Origin: Paeniglutamicibacter psychrophenolicus
GTDB lineage: Bacteria; Actinomycetota; Actinomycetes; Actinomycetales; Micrococcaceae
Length of the DNA: 64,000 nucleotides
Reading direction: 5' to 3'
NCBI RefSeq assembly: GCF_017876575.1
Contig: NZ_JAGIOE010000001.1
Coordinates: 3,038,001 to 3,102,000 of the forward strand
A program made the translations under genes and the position numbers. Below, in pieces: positions 53,034 through 62,440 of this stretch. The notes below the pieces were generated by a model. That model made no database searches. It saw only the letters and a list, made by a program, of their open reading frames with translations, and had not been told where the DNA came from. How positions within the stretch are numbered: the stretch's first letter is position 1; each line of letters opens with the position of its first letter.

Positions 53034-54287
53034 TCAGCGGCTGCCCAGGGTCCACATTTTCGCGCCGTTGGCCTTGGCGTTCATGGAGTTCACGGTGTCG
53101 GTGGTGCGTTGGAGCGAGGCGGCATCCTTGGCCTCGGTGGTGCACGGGGCCGAAGCCTTGGCTGGCAGCGCGCACCAGCGCAACGGGGATGGTTTCATGA
53201 TGTGCGGTGCCCACACCAGGTCTCCGGGTTTCCAGGTGTCCCCGGTGCGCACGAACTGCATTTTCACCGTGAGCCCCTCCTTGTTCAGCGCGGTCTTGGT
53301 TGCGTGCTTGGCCACGGAGTTGCCCAGCCCGTACACGATCCAGGTGCCCTGGTGCTTTTCGATGGGCAGCACCGAGTGGGTGTGGTGGGAGTAGATGAAG
53401 TCGAACTCGCCGCTGGCCGCCAGCGAACGGTACAGCGCCAGCTGGGAGGCGGTGGGGGTGCTGGTGTATTCTGCACCGTCGTGGATCGCGGCGAGCACGA
53501 TGTCCGCCCCGGCCGCGCGTGCCGCCTTGGCCCGGGCCAGCAGCGAGGCCTTCTCGATGTCGTCGACCCGCCACGGCGCATCTTCCTTCATCCCGTTCAG
53601 CGAGTAGGTGCCGGCGATGACCGCGACCTTGGCGCTGCCCACCGGAACCAGCAGCGGACTTTGGGCCTCGGCCTTGCTGCGGTAGGAGCCGGTGGAAACC
53701 ATCCCGGCCGCCTCCAGCGCGTCCAGGGTCCGCTTGACCCCTGCAACGCCGGCGTCCATGGAATGGTTGCTGGCGGTGGTGCAGCCGTCATAGCCGACCT
53801 TCTTCAAGGCCGGGATGATCTGCGAAGGAACGTTGAACATCGGGTAGCCGCCGTACGGCCCGTTCGGGGCCGCAACCGGGGTTTCCAGGTTGCACAGGGC
53901 CAGGTCGCTTTGGTCCAGGTAGGGTGCGATGCCCGCCAGCAGGGGGTCGAAGTCGTACGTCCCCTTCCCGTCCTGCTCGGCCTGGGCCCACAACGCCGGG
54001 TGCAGCAGGATGTCCCCTGCCACCGCGACCTCGATGCACTCGTCCCCCGGGCACGACGGGTCCGCGGGTTCCGCGGCAGCCTTGGTGGCGATTGGGGACG
54101 GGGTGGCCGAGTTCGCCGGGGTTTCGGTGCTCGCGGCCGACGGCGTGGTGGCCACCGGAATACTGGCCGCGGCAGGACCCTGCGGCGGGGCCGGCGTGCA
54201 GGCCGCCAGGGATGCTGCCAGAAGCAGTGCCGTGCCGATGGCTGCACGTTTCCGGGACCCGGGCGCGCGCACGATTCGATCAAACAT
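53034..54287 (-). CDS. CapA-family lipoprotein (poly-gamma-glutamate capsule-type)
   Basis: The 417-residue protein has a lipoprotein signal peptide with lipobox LAAC at about residues 27-30, then a Pro/Thr/Ala-rich linker and the CapA domain of the calcineurin-like fold. Landmarks are VAVAGDILLHPALW, LCNLETPVA, TASNHSMDAGV and IYSHHTHSVLPIE with YGLGNSVA. CapA acts in poly-gamma-glutamate or related capsule formation, but no capB/capC genes are adjacent, so the role here is open. A TAGGCT ends six bases before the ATG, suggesting a leaderless mRNA. It is convergent to nothing and divergent from the M3 peptidase. Confidence 0.9.
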   Translation of the reverse strand: MFDRIVRAPGSRKRAAIGTALLLAASLAACTPAPPQGPAAASIPVATTPSAASTETPANSATPSPIATKAAAEPADPSCPGDECIEVAVAGDILLHPALWAQAEQDGKGTYDFDPLLAGIAPYLDQSDLALCNLETPVAAPNGPYGGYPMFNVPSQIIPALKKVGYDGCTTASNHSMDAGVAGVKRTLDALEAAGMVSTGSYRSKAEAQSPLLVPVGSAKVAVIAGTYSLNGMKEDAPWRVDDIEKASLLARAKAARAAGADIVLAAIHDGAEYTSTPTASQLALYRSLAASGEFDFIYSHHTHSVLPIEKHQGTWIVYGLGNSVAKHATKTALNKEGLTVKMQFVRTGDTWKPGDLVWAPHIMKPSPLRWCALPAKASAPCTTEAKDAASLQRTTDTVNSMNAKANGAKMWTLGSR

Positions 54288-54293
54288 GCTAAG

Positions 54294-54299
54294 AGCCTA
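54294..54299 (-). promoter_or_regulatory. -10 element for a leaderless capA-like transcript
   Basis: TAGGCT (minus strand 54299-54294) ends six bases before the ATG at 54287, the same spacing as at rarA and metK. No ribosome binding site is present between. Confidence 0.45.
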
Positions 54300-54366
54300 A
54301 CCTTTGCCGTGTGCATTCCGGCGCGGGATACCCACAGCGCCGCGGGGTTATGACAGGGTTAACAGC

Positions 54367-56388
54367 ATGCATAATCCGTTGCTTGAGCGAAGCACCTTGC
54401 CGTTTGAATTCCCAGATTATTCGGCCCTGGAGGCCGCCCACTACCTGGATGCCGTCCAGCAGGGTGTGGCTGGGCAGCTGGAAGAACTTCGGGCCATCGC
54501 GCAAAACACGCAGGCCCCAACCTTCGAGAACACCTTTGTGGCCATGGAACGCAGCGGTGCACTGCTGCGGCGCGCCGTGATGGCGTACTGGACGGTGTTC
54601 TCCGCCCATGGCACCGACGAACTGCGCGAGATCGACCCGCAGATCCAGTCGCTGGTTTCCGGCCACCAGGATGCCATCCACCTTGATGGGGAGCTGTTTG
54701 CACGCCTGGCCTCCCTGGACGCCGACGCGCTCGGCGGCGAGGACAAGCGGCTGGTGACCGAGACGCTGCGCACCTTCCGCGCCGCCGGCGCCGAACTCGA
54801 TGCCGGGCGCAAGGAACAGTTGCGTGCACTGAACAGCGAGATCACGGACCTGTCCAGCGAATACTCGCGCAGGCTCCTGGGCGCCATGAACGAAGCGGCC
54901 GTCCACTTCGCCGATCCGGGGGAACTGGCCGGGCTCAGCGACGGGGAACTGGCCTCCGCCGCGGATGCGGCACGCGACGCCGGACACACCGATGGCTACC
55001 TGCTGACCCTGGTGCTGCCCACCGGTCAGCCATTGCTCGAGCGGCTCGAATTTTCCGCTTCCCGCCGCCGGCTCTTCGAGGCCTCGGTGAACCGCGGCCA
55101 GGAGGGCGATAACCTGACCCTGGACCTGGGTGCACGGATGGCGTCGCTGCGCTCGAAGCGCGCGGCGCTGCTGGGCTTTGCCACGCACGCCGACGTGGTG
55201 CTGCAGGAGGCAACCGCCCCGGACCTGGCTGCGGTGCGCGGCCGCCTGGCCGAGCTCATCCCGGCGGCCGTGGCCAATGCCCGGGCCGAGGCCGGGGAAC
55301 TCGAGAAGATTTCCGGTTCCCCCATCGATCCCTGGGACTGGGCGTACTACTCCGCCGCCGTGGCGCGCGAACGCCACGCGCTGGACCGCGGGGCGCTGCG
55401 CGAATACTTCGAGCTCGATGCCGTGCTCGAGCGCGGTGTGTTTGCCGCTGCCTCCCGCCTCTACGGACTGGGCTTCACCGAGCGTTTCGACTTCCCGCTC
55501 TACCACCCCGACGTGCGCACCTGGGAGGTCTTCAACGAGGACGGCTCCACGCTGGGGTTGTTCGTGGGCGACTTCTTTGCCCGTCCCACCAAGGCCGGGG
55601 GTGCGTGGATGAACTCCATCCGCGAATCCGCGTCCCTGCTGGGCGAGCGTCCGGTGGTCACCAACACCCTGAACATCCCCAAGCCGGCCGAAGGCGACCC
55701 GGCACTGGTGTCCCTGGACGAGGTCAACACGCTGTTCCACGAGTTCGGGCACGCGCTGCACGGGCTGTTTTCCGCCGGGATCTACCCGTCGTTGGCCGGC
55801 ACTTCCGTGCCGCGCGACTTCGTCGAGTACCCCTCGCAGGTCAACGAGATGTGGGCCCTGCACGCCGAGGTGCTGCCCGGCTATGCCGCGCACACGCGCA
55901 CCGGGGAGCCGCTGCCGGACGGCACGGTCCAGGTCCTGGAGGCCGCGGCACTGTGGGGCGAGGGATTCGCCACCACCGAGTACCTCACCGCCGCCGTCCT
56001 GGATTTGGCCTGGCACTCGCTGACCGACGGGGAACTGGTTTCCGATCCGCTGGCCTTCGAGCAGCGGGTGCTTTCAGAGGCCGGGCTGATCCCGGAGCTG
56101 GTGCCCTCGCGCTACCGCACCGGCTACTTCAAGCACATTTTCGACGGCGGGTACTCGGCCGGCTACTACTCCTACATCTGGTCCGAGGTGCTGGACGCCG
56201 ACACCGTCGAGTGGTTCACCGAAAACGGCGGGCTGAAGCGGGAAAACGGCGAACGGTTCCGCGCCGAGCTGCTCTCGCGCGGCAACACCCGCGACCCGCT
56301 TGAATCATACGAGATCTTCCGCGGCCGCGAAGCACGGATCGAACCGCTGCTGGTGCGCCGCGGACTGGCAAGGAGCACGAACGCGTGA
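54367..56388 (+). CDS. M3-family zinc oligopeptidase
   Basis: The 673-residue protein is a cytosolic oligopeptidase of the M3 family (dipeptidyl carboxypeptidase or oligopeptidase A type). The zinc site HEFGH is at residues 458-462 with the third ligand Glu 487 in FVEYPSQ, 25 residues on, the family spacing. YCHYSAGYYSYIW-like text near the end (GGYSAGYYSYIWSEVL) matches the conserved substrate loop. The chosen ATG at 54367 (MHNPLLERSTLPFE) fits family starts; the frame extends to 54304. Its end overlaps the GNAT gene by four bases. Confidence 0.95.
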   Translation: MHNPLLERSTLPFEFPDYSALEAAHYLDAVQQGVAGQLEELRAIAQNTQAPTFENTFVAMERSGALLRRAVMAYWTVFSAHGTDELREIDPQIQSLVSGHQDAIHLDGELFARLASLDADALGGEDKRLVTETLRTFRAAGAELDAGRKEQLRALNSEITDLSSEYSRRLLGAMNEAAVHFADPGELAGLSDGELASAADAARDAGHTDGYLLTLVLPTGQPLLERLEFSASRRRLFEASVNRGQEGDNLTLDLGARMASLRSKRAALLGFATHADVVLQEATAPDLAAVRGRLAELIPAAVANARAEAGELEKISGSPIDPWDWAYYSAAVARERHALDRGALREYFELDAVLERGVFAAASRLYGLGFTERFDFPLYHPDVRTWEVFNEDGSTLGLFVGDFFARPTKAGGAWMNSIRESASLLGERPVVTNTLNIPKPAEGDPALVSLDEVNTLFHEFGHALHGLFSAGIYPSLAGTSVPRDFVEYPSQVNEMWALHAEVLPGYAAHTRTGEPLPDGTVQVLEAAALWGEGFATTEYLTAAVLDLAWHSLTDGELVSDPLAFEQRVLSEAGLIPELVPSRYRTGYFKHIFDGGYSAGYYSYIWSEVLDADTVEWFTENGGLKRENGERFRAELLSRGNTRDPLESYEIFRGREARIEPLLVRRGLARSTNA

Positions 56389-57143
56389 CAACCATTGGTT
56401 TTGCGCAGGACGCGCTCTCGCACTGGCACCAGGCCATGGCGATCGCCACCGGCGGCAAGCTCTTCTCGACCCACGGCTGCTCGTGGGCCTGGCAGCCGGC
56501 CCGCGGCCGGCTGGTGCTGCTCTTCCCCGCCCACGCGCAGGAGGCCGGGCTGCGCCCGGGTCTGGCCGAGGGCACGCGCCTGGGTGCGCGCCGGGTCGAG
56601 GCCTGGGTCAATTCCGGTGCGCCCTCGGGCCCGCTGGAGGCCGCAGGGTTCTCCGATGCCGCACAGATCTCCTGGCATGCCGGAGAGCTGGTGGGCCCCG
56701 AGGAACCATGGGACGGACGGGTGCGCCTGGGCACGGAGATCCCCGAGGCCAGGGGCGCCGACGCGAAGGAATTGCAGGTCGCCAATCTCTGGCGCGATCC
56801 GGCCGCTGCCGGACTGAGCGCCGGGCACCCGGCGTTGCGCCGCATCGAGCAGGCCACCGCGCGCACCCTCGAGGGCGAGTTGGTGGGCCGCGCCTTTGCC
56901 CAGCAGGCCCTGGGCGGCCAGCTGGCCATCCACGGACTGGCCGTGGCCTCGGAGCAGCGCCGGATGGGTGTGGGTTCGGCCCTGCTCAACGGTCTGGCCC
57001 GCGGCATGGTCAACCCGCTTGGGCTGGAGGAGGACACGCCCATCGAACTGATTGCCGCCGCTTCCCCGAGCTCGGCGCCGTTCTTCGAGGCCAACGGGAT
57101 GCGTTTGCTGGGTCGCGGCCGGCACCTGGTGCTGCGCCAGTAG
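56385..57143 (+). CDS. GNAT-family acetyltransferase
   Basis: The 252-residue protein has a GNAT acetyl-CoA site in its C-terminal half: LAIHGLAVASEQRRMGVGSALL (near residues 183-205), with the RxxGxG core, then ASPSSAPFFEANGM. The N-terminal half is less clear and may be a degenerate second GNAT-like domain. Substrate is unknown. The GTG start overlaps the peptidase TGA (GTGA), so the two are translationally coupled; a link to peptide N-acetylation is only speculation. Confidence 0.85.
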   Translation: MTTIGFAQDALSHWHQAMAIATGGKLFSTHGCSWAWQPARGRLVLLFPAHAQEAGLRPGLAEGTRLGARRVEAWVNSGAPSGPLEAAGFSDAAQISWHAGELVGPEEPWDGRVRLGTEIPEARGADAKELQVANLWRDPAAAGLSAGHPALRRIEQATARTLEGELVGRAFAQQALGGQLAIHGLAVASEQRRMGVGSALLNGLARGMVNPLGLEEDTPIELIAAASPSSAPFFEANGMRLLGRGRHLVLRQ

Positions 57144-57264
57144 CCACCCGGGGCCGCGACGCCCGGCTCGCCGGGTTCGCGGCCGCTTCCCGCTCTCTTG
57201 CCCCGAGGTGCGCCGTGGTCCACGCTGTTGATGAACCACAGCCGCTTTTACCGGGAGGCAACCC

Positions 57265-58098
57265 ATGGAAGTCAAGACCGCACTAATCACCGGGGCGTCC
57301 TCGGGGATCGGGGAAGCCACCGCCCGGAAGCTGCGGGCCATGGGCTTCACCGTCTACGCGGCGGCACGACGTCTCGAGCGGATGCAGGGCCTCTCGGACG
57401 ACGGCATTGCCGTGATGGCGATGGATGTCACCGACGATGCGTCCATGCGGGTCGGCATCGAGCGGATCGTGACCGAGACCGGTCGCATCGACGTGCTGGT
57501 CAACAACGCCGGCTACGGTTCATACGGCGCCCTGGAAGACGTCGAGATCGACGAGGGCCGACGGCAGTTCGAGGTCAACGTGTTCGGTGCGATCAGGCTC
57601 GCGCAACTGGTGCTCCCCCACATGCGCGCCCGCGGCGCGGGCACCATCGTGAACATCTCCTCGATGGGTGGGAAGATATACACTCCGCTGGGCGGTTGGT
57701 ACCACGGCACGAAATTTGCCCTTGAGGCACTGAGCGATTGCCTGCGCCTGGAAGTCGCGCCGTTCGGCATCGACGTCGTCGTGATCGAGCCCGGCGGCAT
57801 TGCCACCGAGTGGGGACCCATCGCCGGGGATCTCGTCGAGCAGGCCTCCGGGCACGGTCCCTACGGCAGGCAGGCCGCTGCTGTCGCGAAGTTGTTGCGC
57901 GGGGAAACCACCGGCGGGCGCAACTCCCCTCCGGGGGTGGTGGCCGACGCGGTCGGAAGGGCCGTGCGCGCCTCCAGGCCCAAGACCCGGTACGCCGTAG
58001 GCTTCGGTGCCAAACCGCTGATCCTGGCGCGCCGCTTCCTTGGCGACCGCCTCTTCGATGCGCTGATCACCCGGGCCACGGGCATGCCCCGGCGCTGA
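57265..58098 (+). CDS. SDR-family oxidoreductase
   Basis: The 277-residue protein is a classical short-chain dehydrogenase. TGASSGIG (residues 9-16) binds NAD(P), VLVNNAGYGSYG carries NNAG, the catalytic Ser is in NISSMGG, and YHGTK is the YxxxK pair. The Arg-Arg after the first turn favours NADP. The C-terminal RFLGDRLFDALITR resembles uncharacterised SDRs of actinobacteria. The substrate cannot be inferred. A GGGAGG precedes the ATG. Confidence 0.93.
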   Translation: MEVKTALITGASSGIGEATARKLRAMGFTVYAAARRLERMQGLSDDGIAVMAMDVTDDASMRVGIERIVTETGRIDVLVNNAGYGSYGALEDVEIDEGRRQFEVNVFGAIRLAQLVLPHMRARGAGTIVNISSMGGKIYTPLGGWYHGTKFALEALSDCLRLEVAPFGIDVVVIEPGGIATEWGPIAGDLVEQASGHGPYGRQAAAVAKLLRGETTGGRNSPPGVVADAVGRAVRASRPKTRYAVGFGAKPLILARRFLGDRLFDALITRATGMPRR

Positions 58099-58143
58099 CA
58101 CCGGGGCTCCGGGGATCAGCAACGCTCCCGCCGGCCGGCAACG

Positions 58144-58226
58144 GCAAACGGGCCGGGTGCCTTCCGGATCCGCATTCCCCCGTTTAATGCAGGGGAATCC
58201 CGAATCCGGTGCACCCGGCCCGTTGC
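58144..58226. terminator. Large nested bidirectional terminator between the SDR gene and pdxS
   Basis: A perfect 14-bp outer stem (58147-58160 and 58211-58224) encloses a 6-bp stem (58164-58169 and 58204-58209) and an inner 7-bp hairpin (58174-58180 and 58192-58198). The two genes converge here. Confidence 0.9.
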
Positions 58227-58248
58227 TTGTCAGGCTGTTGCCCGGGAC

Positions 58249-59163
58249 CTACCAGCCGCGCTCGGCCAGGCGGTGCGGCGCCGGGATGTCGGCGACGTTG
58301 ATGCCGACCATGGCTTCGCCCAGGCCGCGGGAGATCTTGGCCAGCTCGTCCGGGTCGTTGAAGAAGGTGGTTGCCTTCACGACGGCTGCGGCACGCTGTG
58401 CCGGGTTGCCGGACTTGAAGATGCCCGAGCCCACGAACACGCCGTCGGCGCCCAGCTGCATCATCATCGCGGCGTCGGCCGGGGTGGCGATGCCGCCGGC
58501 GGTGAAGAGCACGACCGGCAGCTTGCCGGTGGCGGCAACTTCCTTGACCAGTTCGTACGGGGCCTGCAGCTCCTTGGCTGCAACGTACAGCTCGTCCTTC
58601 GGAAGGGCCGCGAGCTTGGCGATCTCGGAGCGGATCTTGCGCATGTGGCCGGTGGCGTTGGAAACGTCGCCGGTGCCGGCCTCGCCCTTGGAGCGGATCA
58701 TGGCCGCGCCTTCGTTGATGCGGCGCAGGGCCTCGCCCAGGTTGGTGGCGCCGCAGACGAAGGGAACCTTGAAGTTCCACTTGTCGATGTGGTGCTCGTA
58801 GTCGGCCGGGGAAAGCACCTCGGACTCGTCGACGTAGTCGACACCGAGGGACTGCAGGATCTGTGCCTCGACGAAGTGCCCGATGCGGGCCTTGGCCATC
58901 ACCGGGATGGAAACCGCGGCAATGATGCTGTCGATCATGTCCGGGTCGCTGGCGCGCGAGACGCCTCCCTGGGCACGGATATCGGCCGGAACGCGCTCGA
59001 GGGCCATGACGGCGACGGCGCCGGCATCCTCGGCGATGCGGGCCTGCTCCGCCGTGACAACATCCATGATGACGCCGCCCTTGAGCATGTCGGCCATGCC
59101 CCGCTTGACGCGGTCGCTACCTACGGTGGTTGCGGGGGTGGGGACGCCTTGGTTTTCAGACAC
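58249..59163 (-). CDS. pdxS: Pyridoxal 5'-phosphate synthase subunit PdxS
   Basis: PdxS condenses ribose 5-phosphate, glyceraldehyde 3-phosphate and ammonia into PLP. It has 304 residues. The barrel motifs are clear: [64 protein letters not shown], and [23 protein letters not shown] with catalytic Lys residues. The GTG at 59163 follows an AAAGGA; the frame continues to 59205 but that lies in the leader. PdxT is encoded 5.4 kb away. Confidence 0.98.
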   Translation of the reverse strand: MSENQGVPTPATTVGSDRVKRGMADMLKGGVIMDVVTAEQARIAEDAGAVAVMALERVPADIRAQGGVSRASDPDMIDSIIAAVSIPVMAKARIGHFVEAQILQSLGVDYVDESEVLSPADYEHHIDKWNFKVPFVCGATNLGEALRRINEGAAMIRSKGEAGTGDVSNATGHMRKIRSEIAKLAALPKDELYVAAKELQAPYELVKEVAATGKLPVVLFTAGGIATPADAAMMMQLGADGVFVGSGIFKSGNPAQRAAAVVKATTFFNDPDELAKISRGLGEAMVGINVADIPAPHRLAERGW

Positions 59164-59253
59164 CTTGGGGGTTCCTTTCAATAAGGTGAGCAGTACGCGA
59201 ATCATCGTAGGTCCGCCGCGTCACAAAGACCGCGGGTGTGTCGTCACAATTCA

Positions 59254-59282
59254 AAACTAGGTGCAAACACACCTAATGTCCA
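59254..59282 (-). promoter_or_regulatory. pdxS promoter with inverted repeat in its spacer
   Basis: On the minus strand TGGACA (59282-59277, five of six to TTGACA) and TAGTTT (59259-59254) are exactly 17 bases apart. Within the spacer TAGGTG and CACCTA form a perfect 6-bp inverted repeat with a six-base gap (59258-59263 and 59270-59275). That position suits a repressor or activator of vitamin B6 genes, such as a MocR-type PdxR, though the motif is not one I know for it. Transcription would start near 59247. Confidence 0.65.
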
Positions 59283-59612
59283 GCGCCGAAGGCAGCGGGG
59301 AAGATAATGTGAAAACTCGGCCACTGTCTCGAAACTTCCTAGTGGGACGGTCTATTTAGGATTACGCACCGGTCTCTGGACGCATCCCCGATCTCGAAGG
59401 TGGAAATCGCGGAAAATCAAATGCTTCCTTGACTGCCGAGCCCCATCCGGGCAACCGGGCACCGGGCCCTTCCCTGCTCCCGCAGGAATCCCCATCCCTC
59501 GGTTCACTGCACCCGCACCCGCCCGATCGCCCCGGGACCGCGGGAAGGTGGCAAACGCAAAAGAGTGGCGCAGAGCGGAGCAACGTCGGCGATGCCTGTT
59601 TGCGCATTAAAC
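59283..59612. other. Intergenic region between HIT gene terminator and pdxS promoter
   Basis: No gene is supported here. The part nearest pdxS (59300-59420) is AT-richer and may carry further regulator sites. The part from 59440 to 59600 is GC-rich with no clear structure. Confidence 0.4.
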
Positions 59613-59648
59613 GGATTGGCCGCCGGGGTTGCCCCCGACGGCCAATCC
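59613..59648 (-). terminator. Terminator after the HIT gene
   Basis: A 16-bp stem with one mismatch (59613-59628 and 59633-59648) lies 18 bases past the HIT stop. It separates thrS-HIT from pdxS. Confidence 0.92.
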
Positions 59649-59666
59649 ATGAAGTGCCTTGTCGCT

Positions 59667-60275
59667 TTAGTCGATGTCCGCCCAGCCTGCGGCAAGGTCC
59701 ACGCGGATGTCGCCGAGCGTTGCCGGGATGGCCTTGGTCTCGGCAATGATCGGGAAGAAGTTCCCGTCCCCCGCCCAACGCGGGACCACGTGCTGGTGCA
59801 GGTGCGCGGCAATCCCCGCACCGCCGGTGACGCCCTGGTTCATGCCCAGGTTGAAACCGGTGGGACGCGAGACGTGCCGCAGCACGCGCATGGCCTTTTG
59901 GGCCAGCGCTGCCATCTCCGCGGTTTCCTCGGCGGTGATGTCCGTGTAGTCCGGCACGTGGCGGTAGGGGCAGATCAGCAGGTGGCCCGGGTTGTACGGG
60001 AAGAGGTTCAGGATCACGTAGGCGGTCTTGCCGCGGTGGATGATCAGCGAATCCTCGTCGCTGCGGGTCGGCCCGGCGCAGAAGGGACAGGAGTCCTCGT
60101 CCTTGACCTGGTCCTGGCCGGCCTTGATGTAGGCCATCCGGTAGGGAGTCCACAGGCGCTGGAACGAATCGGGCACCCCGGCGAGTTCGAAGTCGTCGGT
60201 GATGGCGGCATCGGCTGCTTCCTGGGACGCGCCACCCGGATGGCTGGATGCGTAAACGTTCGTGGACTCCCCCAT
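59667..60275 (-). CDS. HIT-family nucleotide hydrolase
   Basis: HIT proteins hydrolyse or transfer nucleotides such as AP4A or adenylylated substrates. The 202 residues contain CPFCAGPTR (a CxxC that may bind zinc), NLFPYNPGHLLICPYRHV and the histidine triad HLHQHVVPRW. In actinobacteria a HIT gene follows thrS, as here (four bases apart). Confidence 0.95.
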   Translation of the reverse strand: MGESTNVYASSHPGGASQEAADAAITDDFELAGVPDSFQRLWTPYRMAYIKAGQDQVKDEDSCPFCAGPTRSDEDSLIIHRGKTAYVILNLFPYNPGHLLICPYRHVPDYTDITAEETAEMAALAQKAMRVLRHVSRPTGFNLGMNQGVTGGAGIAAHLHQHVVPRWAGDGNFFPIIAETKAIPATLGDIRVDLAAGWADID

Positions 60276-60279
60276 GGAT

Positions 60280-62283
60280 CTAGGCTTCCCGGTTCTTCAC
60301 GGCCGCGACGATGCGGGCAACCGCCTCGTCGACCGGCACGCCGTTGTCGGTGCTGCCGTCGCGGAAGCGGAAGGACACCGCTCCGGCCTCGGCGTCCTCG
60401 CCGCCGGCGATGAGCACGAACGGGACCTTTTCCTTGGACGCGGTGCGGATCTTCTTCGGGAACCGGTCCGAGGAGATGTCCGCCTCGGCACGGATGCCCG
60501 CGGCCTTGAGCTTGTCGATGACATCGAACATGTACTCGTTGAAGGCCTCGGCCACGGGGATGCCCACGACCTGGACCGGGGAGAGCCAGGCCGGGAAGGC
60601 ACCGGCGTAGTGCTCGGTGAGGACGCCCATGAAGCGTTCCACGGAACCGAACAGGGCACGGTGGATCATCACCGGGCGCTGGCGGGTGCCGTCGGCCGCC
60701 TGGTACTCGAGCTCGAAGCGCTCGGGCAGGTTGAAGTCCAGCTGGATGGTGGACATCTGCCAGGTGCGGCCCAGCGCGTCCTTGGCCTGCACGGAGATCT
60801 TCGGGCCGTAGAAGGCCGCTCCCCCCGGATCCGGGACCAGCTCCAGCCCCGAGGCCTCGGCGACCTCGGCCAGGGTGCGGGTTGCTTCCTCCCACACGTC
60901 GTCGTCGCCGACGAACTTCTCCGGGTTCTTGGTGGAGAGCTCCAGGTAGAAGTCATCCAGCCCGTAGTCCTTGAGCAGGCCCAGCACGAAGTTCAGCGTC
61001 TCGGTCAGCTCGCTCTTCATCTGCTCCTTGGTGCAGTAGATGTGGGCGTCGTCCTGTGTCATGCCGCGCACGCGGGTCAGGCCGTGGACCACGCCGGACT
61101 TCTCGTAGCGGTAGACCGAGCCGAACTCGAACAGGCGCAGCGGCAGTTCGCGGTAGGACCGTCCGCGCGAGCGGAAGATCAGGTTGTGCATGGGGCAGTT
61201 CATCGGCTTGAGGTAGTAGTCCTGGCCGGGCTTGCGCACCGTGCCGTCCTCGTTGAGTTCCGCGTCCACGTGCATCGGGGGGAACATGCCGTCGCGGTAC
61301 CAGTCAAGGTGGCCCGAGACCTCGTAGAGGTGGCCCTTGGTGATGTGCGGGGTGTAGACGAACTCGTAGCCGGCTTCGACGTGGCGGGCACGCGAGTAGT
61401 CTTCCATTTCCTTGCGGATGATGCCGCCGCGCGGGTGGAACACCGGCAGGCCGCTCCCCAGCTCGTCCGGGAAGGAGAAGAGGTCCAGTTCGACGCCGAG
61501 CTTGCGGTGGTCGCGGCGCTCGGCCTCGGCGATGCGCTCCTGGTAGGCCTTCAGGGCATCCTTGGTCGGCCAGGCCGTGCCGTAGATGCGCTGCAGCTGC
61601 TGGTTGTCCTGGTTGCCCAGCCAGTAGGCGGCCGAGGTGCGGGTCAGCGCGAAGGCGTTGGAGATCAGCTTGGTGTTGGGCAGGTGCGGGCCGCGGCACA
61701 GATCGCACCAGACGGTTTCGCCGGTCTTGCGGTCGACGTTGTCGTAGATGGTGATTTCGCCGGCGCCGACCTCGACGTTGACGCCTTCGCCGGCCGAGTC
61801 GGCCTCGTTGGCCTTCTTCAGCAGCTCGAGCTTGTACGGCTCGTGGGCCATGGCCTTGCGGGCCTCGTCCTCGGTGACGACGCGGCGGGCGAACTTCTGG
61901 TTCTGGTTCACGATCTTGAGCATCATCTTCTCGAGGGTCTTCAAATCCTCGGGAGTGAACGGCTCGGCGACGTCGAAGTCGAAGTAGAAGCCGTCGGTGA
62001 TGTACGGGCCGATGCCCAGCTTGGCATCCGGGCGCAGCTGCTGCACGGCCTGGGCCATGACGTGCGCGGTGGAGTGGCGCAGGACCTCGAGCCCGGCGGG
62101 GGAATCGATGGCGACGCGTTCGACGGTGGTTCCGGCCTCCAGCGGGCGGGCCAAATCGCGCAGCACGCCATCGACGTGCATGACGACGACCTCGCGGTCG
62201 TCAAAGTACAGCTCGGCCCCGGTAGTGCCGGCATTCACCTCGCGTTGTTCGCCATCGACGGTCAGTGTGATTTGCTCAAGCAC
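60280..62283 (-). CDS. thrS: Threonyl-tRNA synthetase
   Basis: ThrS charges tRNA-Thr and edits Ser-tRNA-Thr. It has 667 residues: an N-terminal TGS domain ([15 protein letters not shown]), an editing domain with [15 protein letters not shown] (HxxxH), the class-II core with zinc ligands (the NCPMHN segment, and motif 2 [22 protein letters not shown]) and the C-terminal anticodon domain. The GTG start is preceded by GAGGAG. No T-box leader was recognised in the 157-base gap upstream. Confidence 0.98.
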   Translation of the reverse strand: MLEQITLTVDGEQREVNAGTTGAELYFDDREVVVMHVDGVLRDLARPLEAGTTVERVAIDSPAGLEVLRHSTAHVMAQAVQQLRPDAKLGIGPYITDGFYFDFDVAEPFTPEDLKTLEKMMLKIVNQNQKFARRVVTEDEARKAMAHEPYKLELLKKANEADSAGEGVNVEVGAGEITIYDNVDRKTGETVWCDLCRGPHLPNTKLISNAFALTRTSAAYWLGNQDNQQLQRIYGTAWPTKDALKAYQERIAEAERRDHRKLGVELDLFSFPDELGSGLPVFHPRGGIIRKEMEDYSRARHVEAGYEFVYTPHITKGHLYEVSGHLDWYRDGMFPPMHVDAELNEDGTVRKPGQDYYLKPMNCPMHNLIFRSRGRSYRELPLRLFEFGSVYRYEKSGVVHGLTRVRGMTQDDAHIYCTKEQMKSELTETLNFVLGLLKDYGLDDFYLELSTKNPEKFVGDDDVWEEATRTLAEVAEASGLELVPDPGGAAFYGPKISVQAKDALGRTWQMSTIQLDFNLPERFELEYQAADGTRQRPVMIHRALFGSVERFMGVLTEHYAGAFPAWLSPVQVVGIPVAEAFNEYMFDVIDKLKAAGIRAEADISSDRFPKKIRTASKEKVPFVLIAGGEDAEAGAVSFRFRDGSTDNGVPVDEAVARIVAAVKNREA

Positions 62284-62440
62284 TACGGCTCCTCGTTTCG
62301 TGGTTCGGCTTCATGGCTTGTGGCGTACGGTGGCCACAACCAGCCAACCACCAGCTTAACCGACGCCCGCCGGTGCCAACCAATCGAAAACCACGCATGT
62401 CACGCTCGAGCGGCCCGCGCTCTCGGGGGCGGCGCTGCGA

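Noticed and set aside
59283-59612. Small open frames between HIT and pdxS
   Set aside because: They lack ribosome binding sites and coding style, and cross the AT-rich promoter region.
62284-62440. T-box leader upstream of thrS (also looked for at alaS, hisS, aspS)
   Set aside because: I found no T-box sequence (AGGGTGGNACCGCG-like) on the relevant strand near any of the four synthetase genes.
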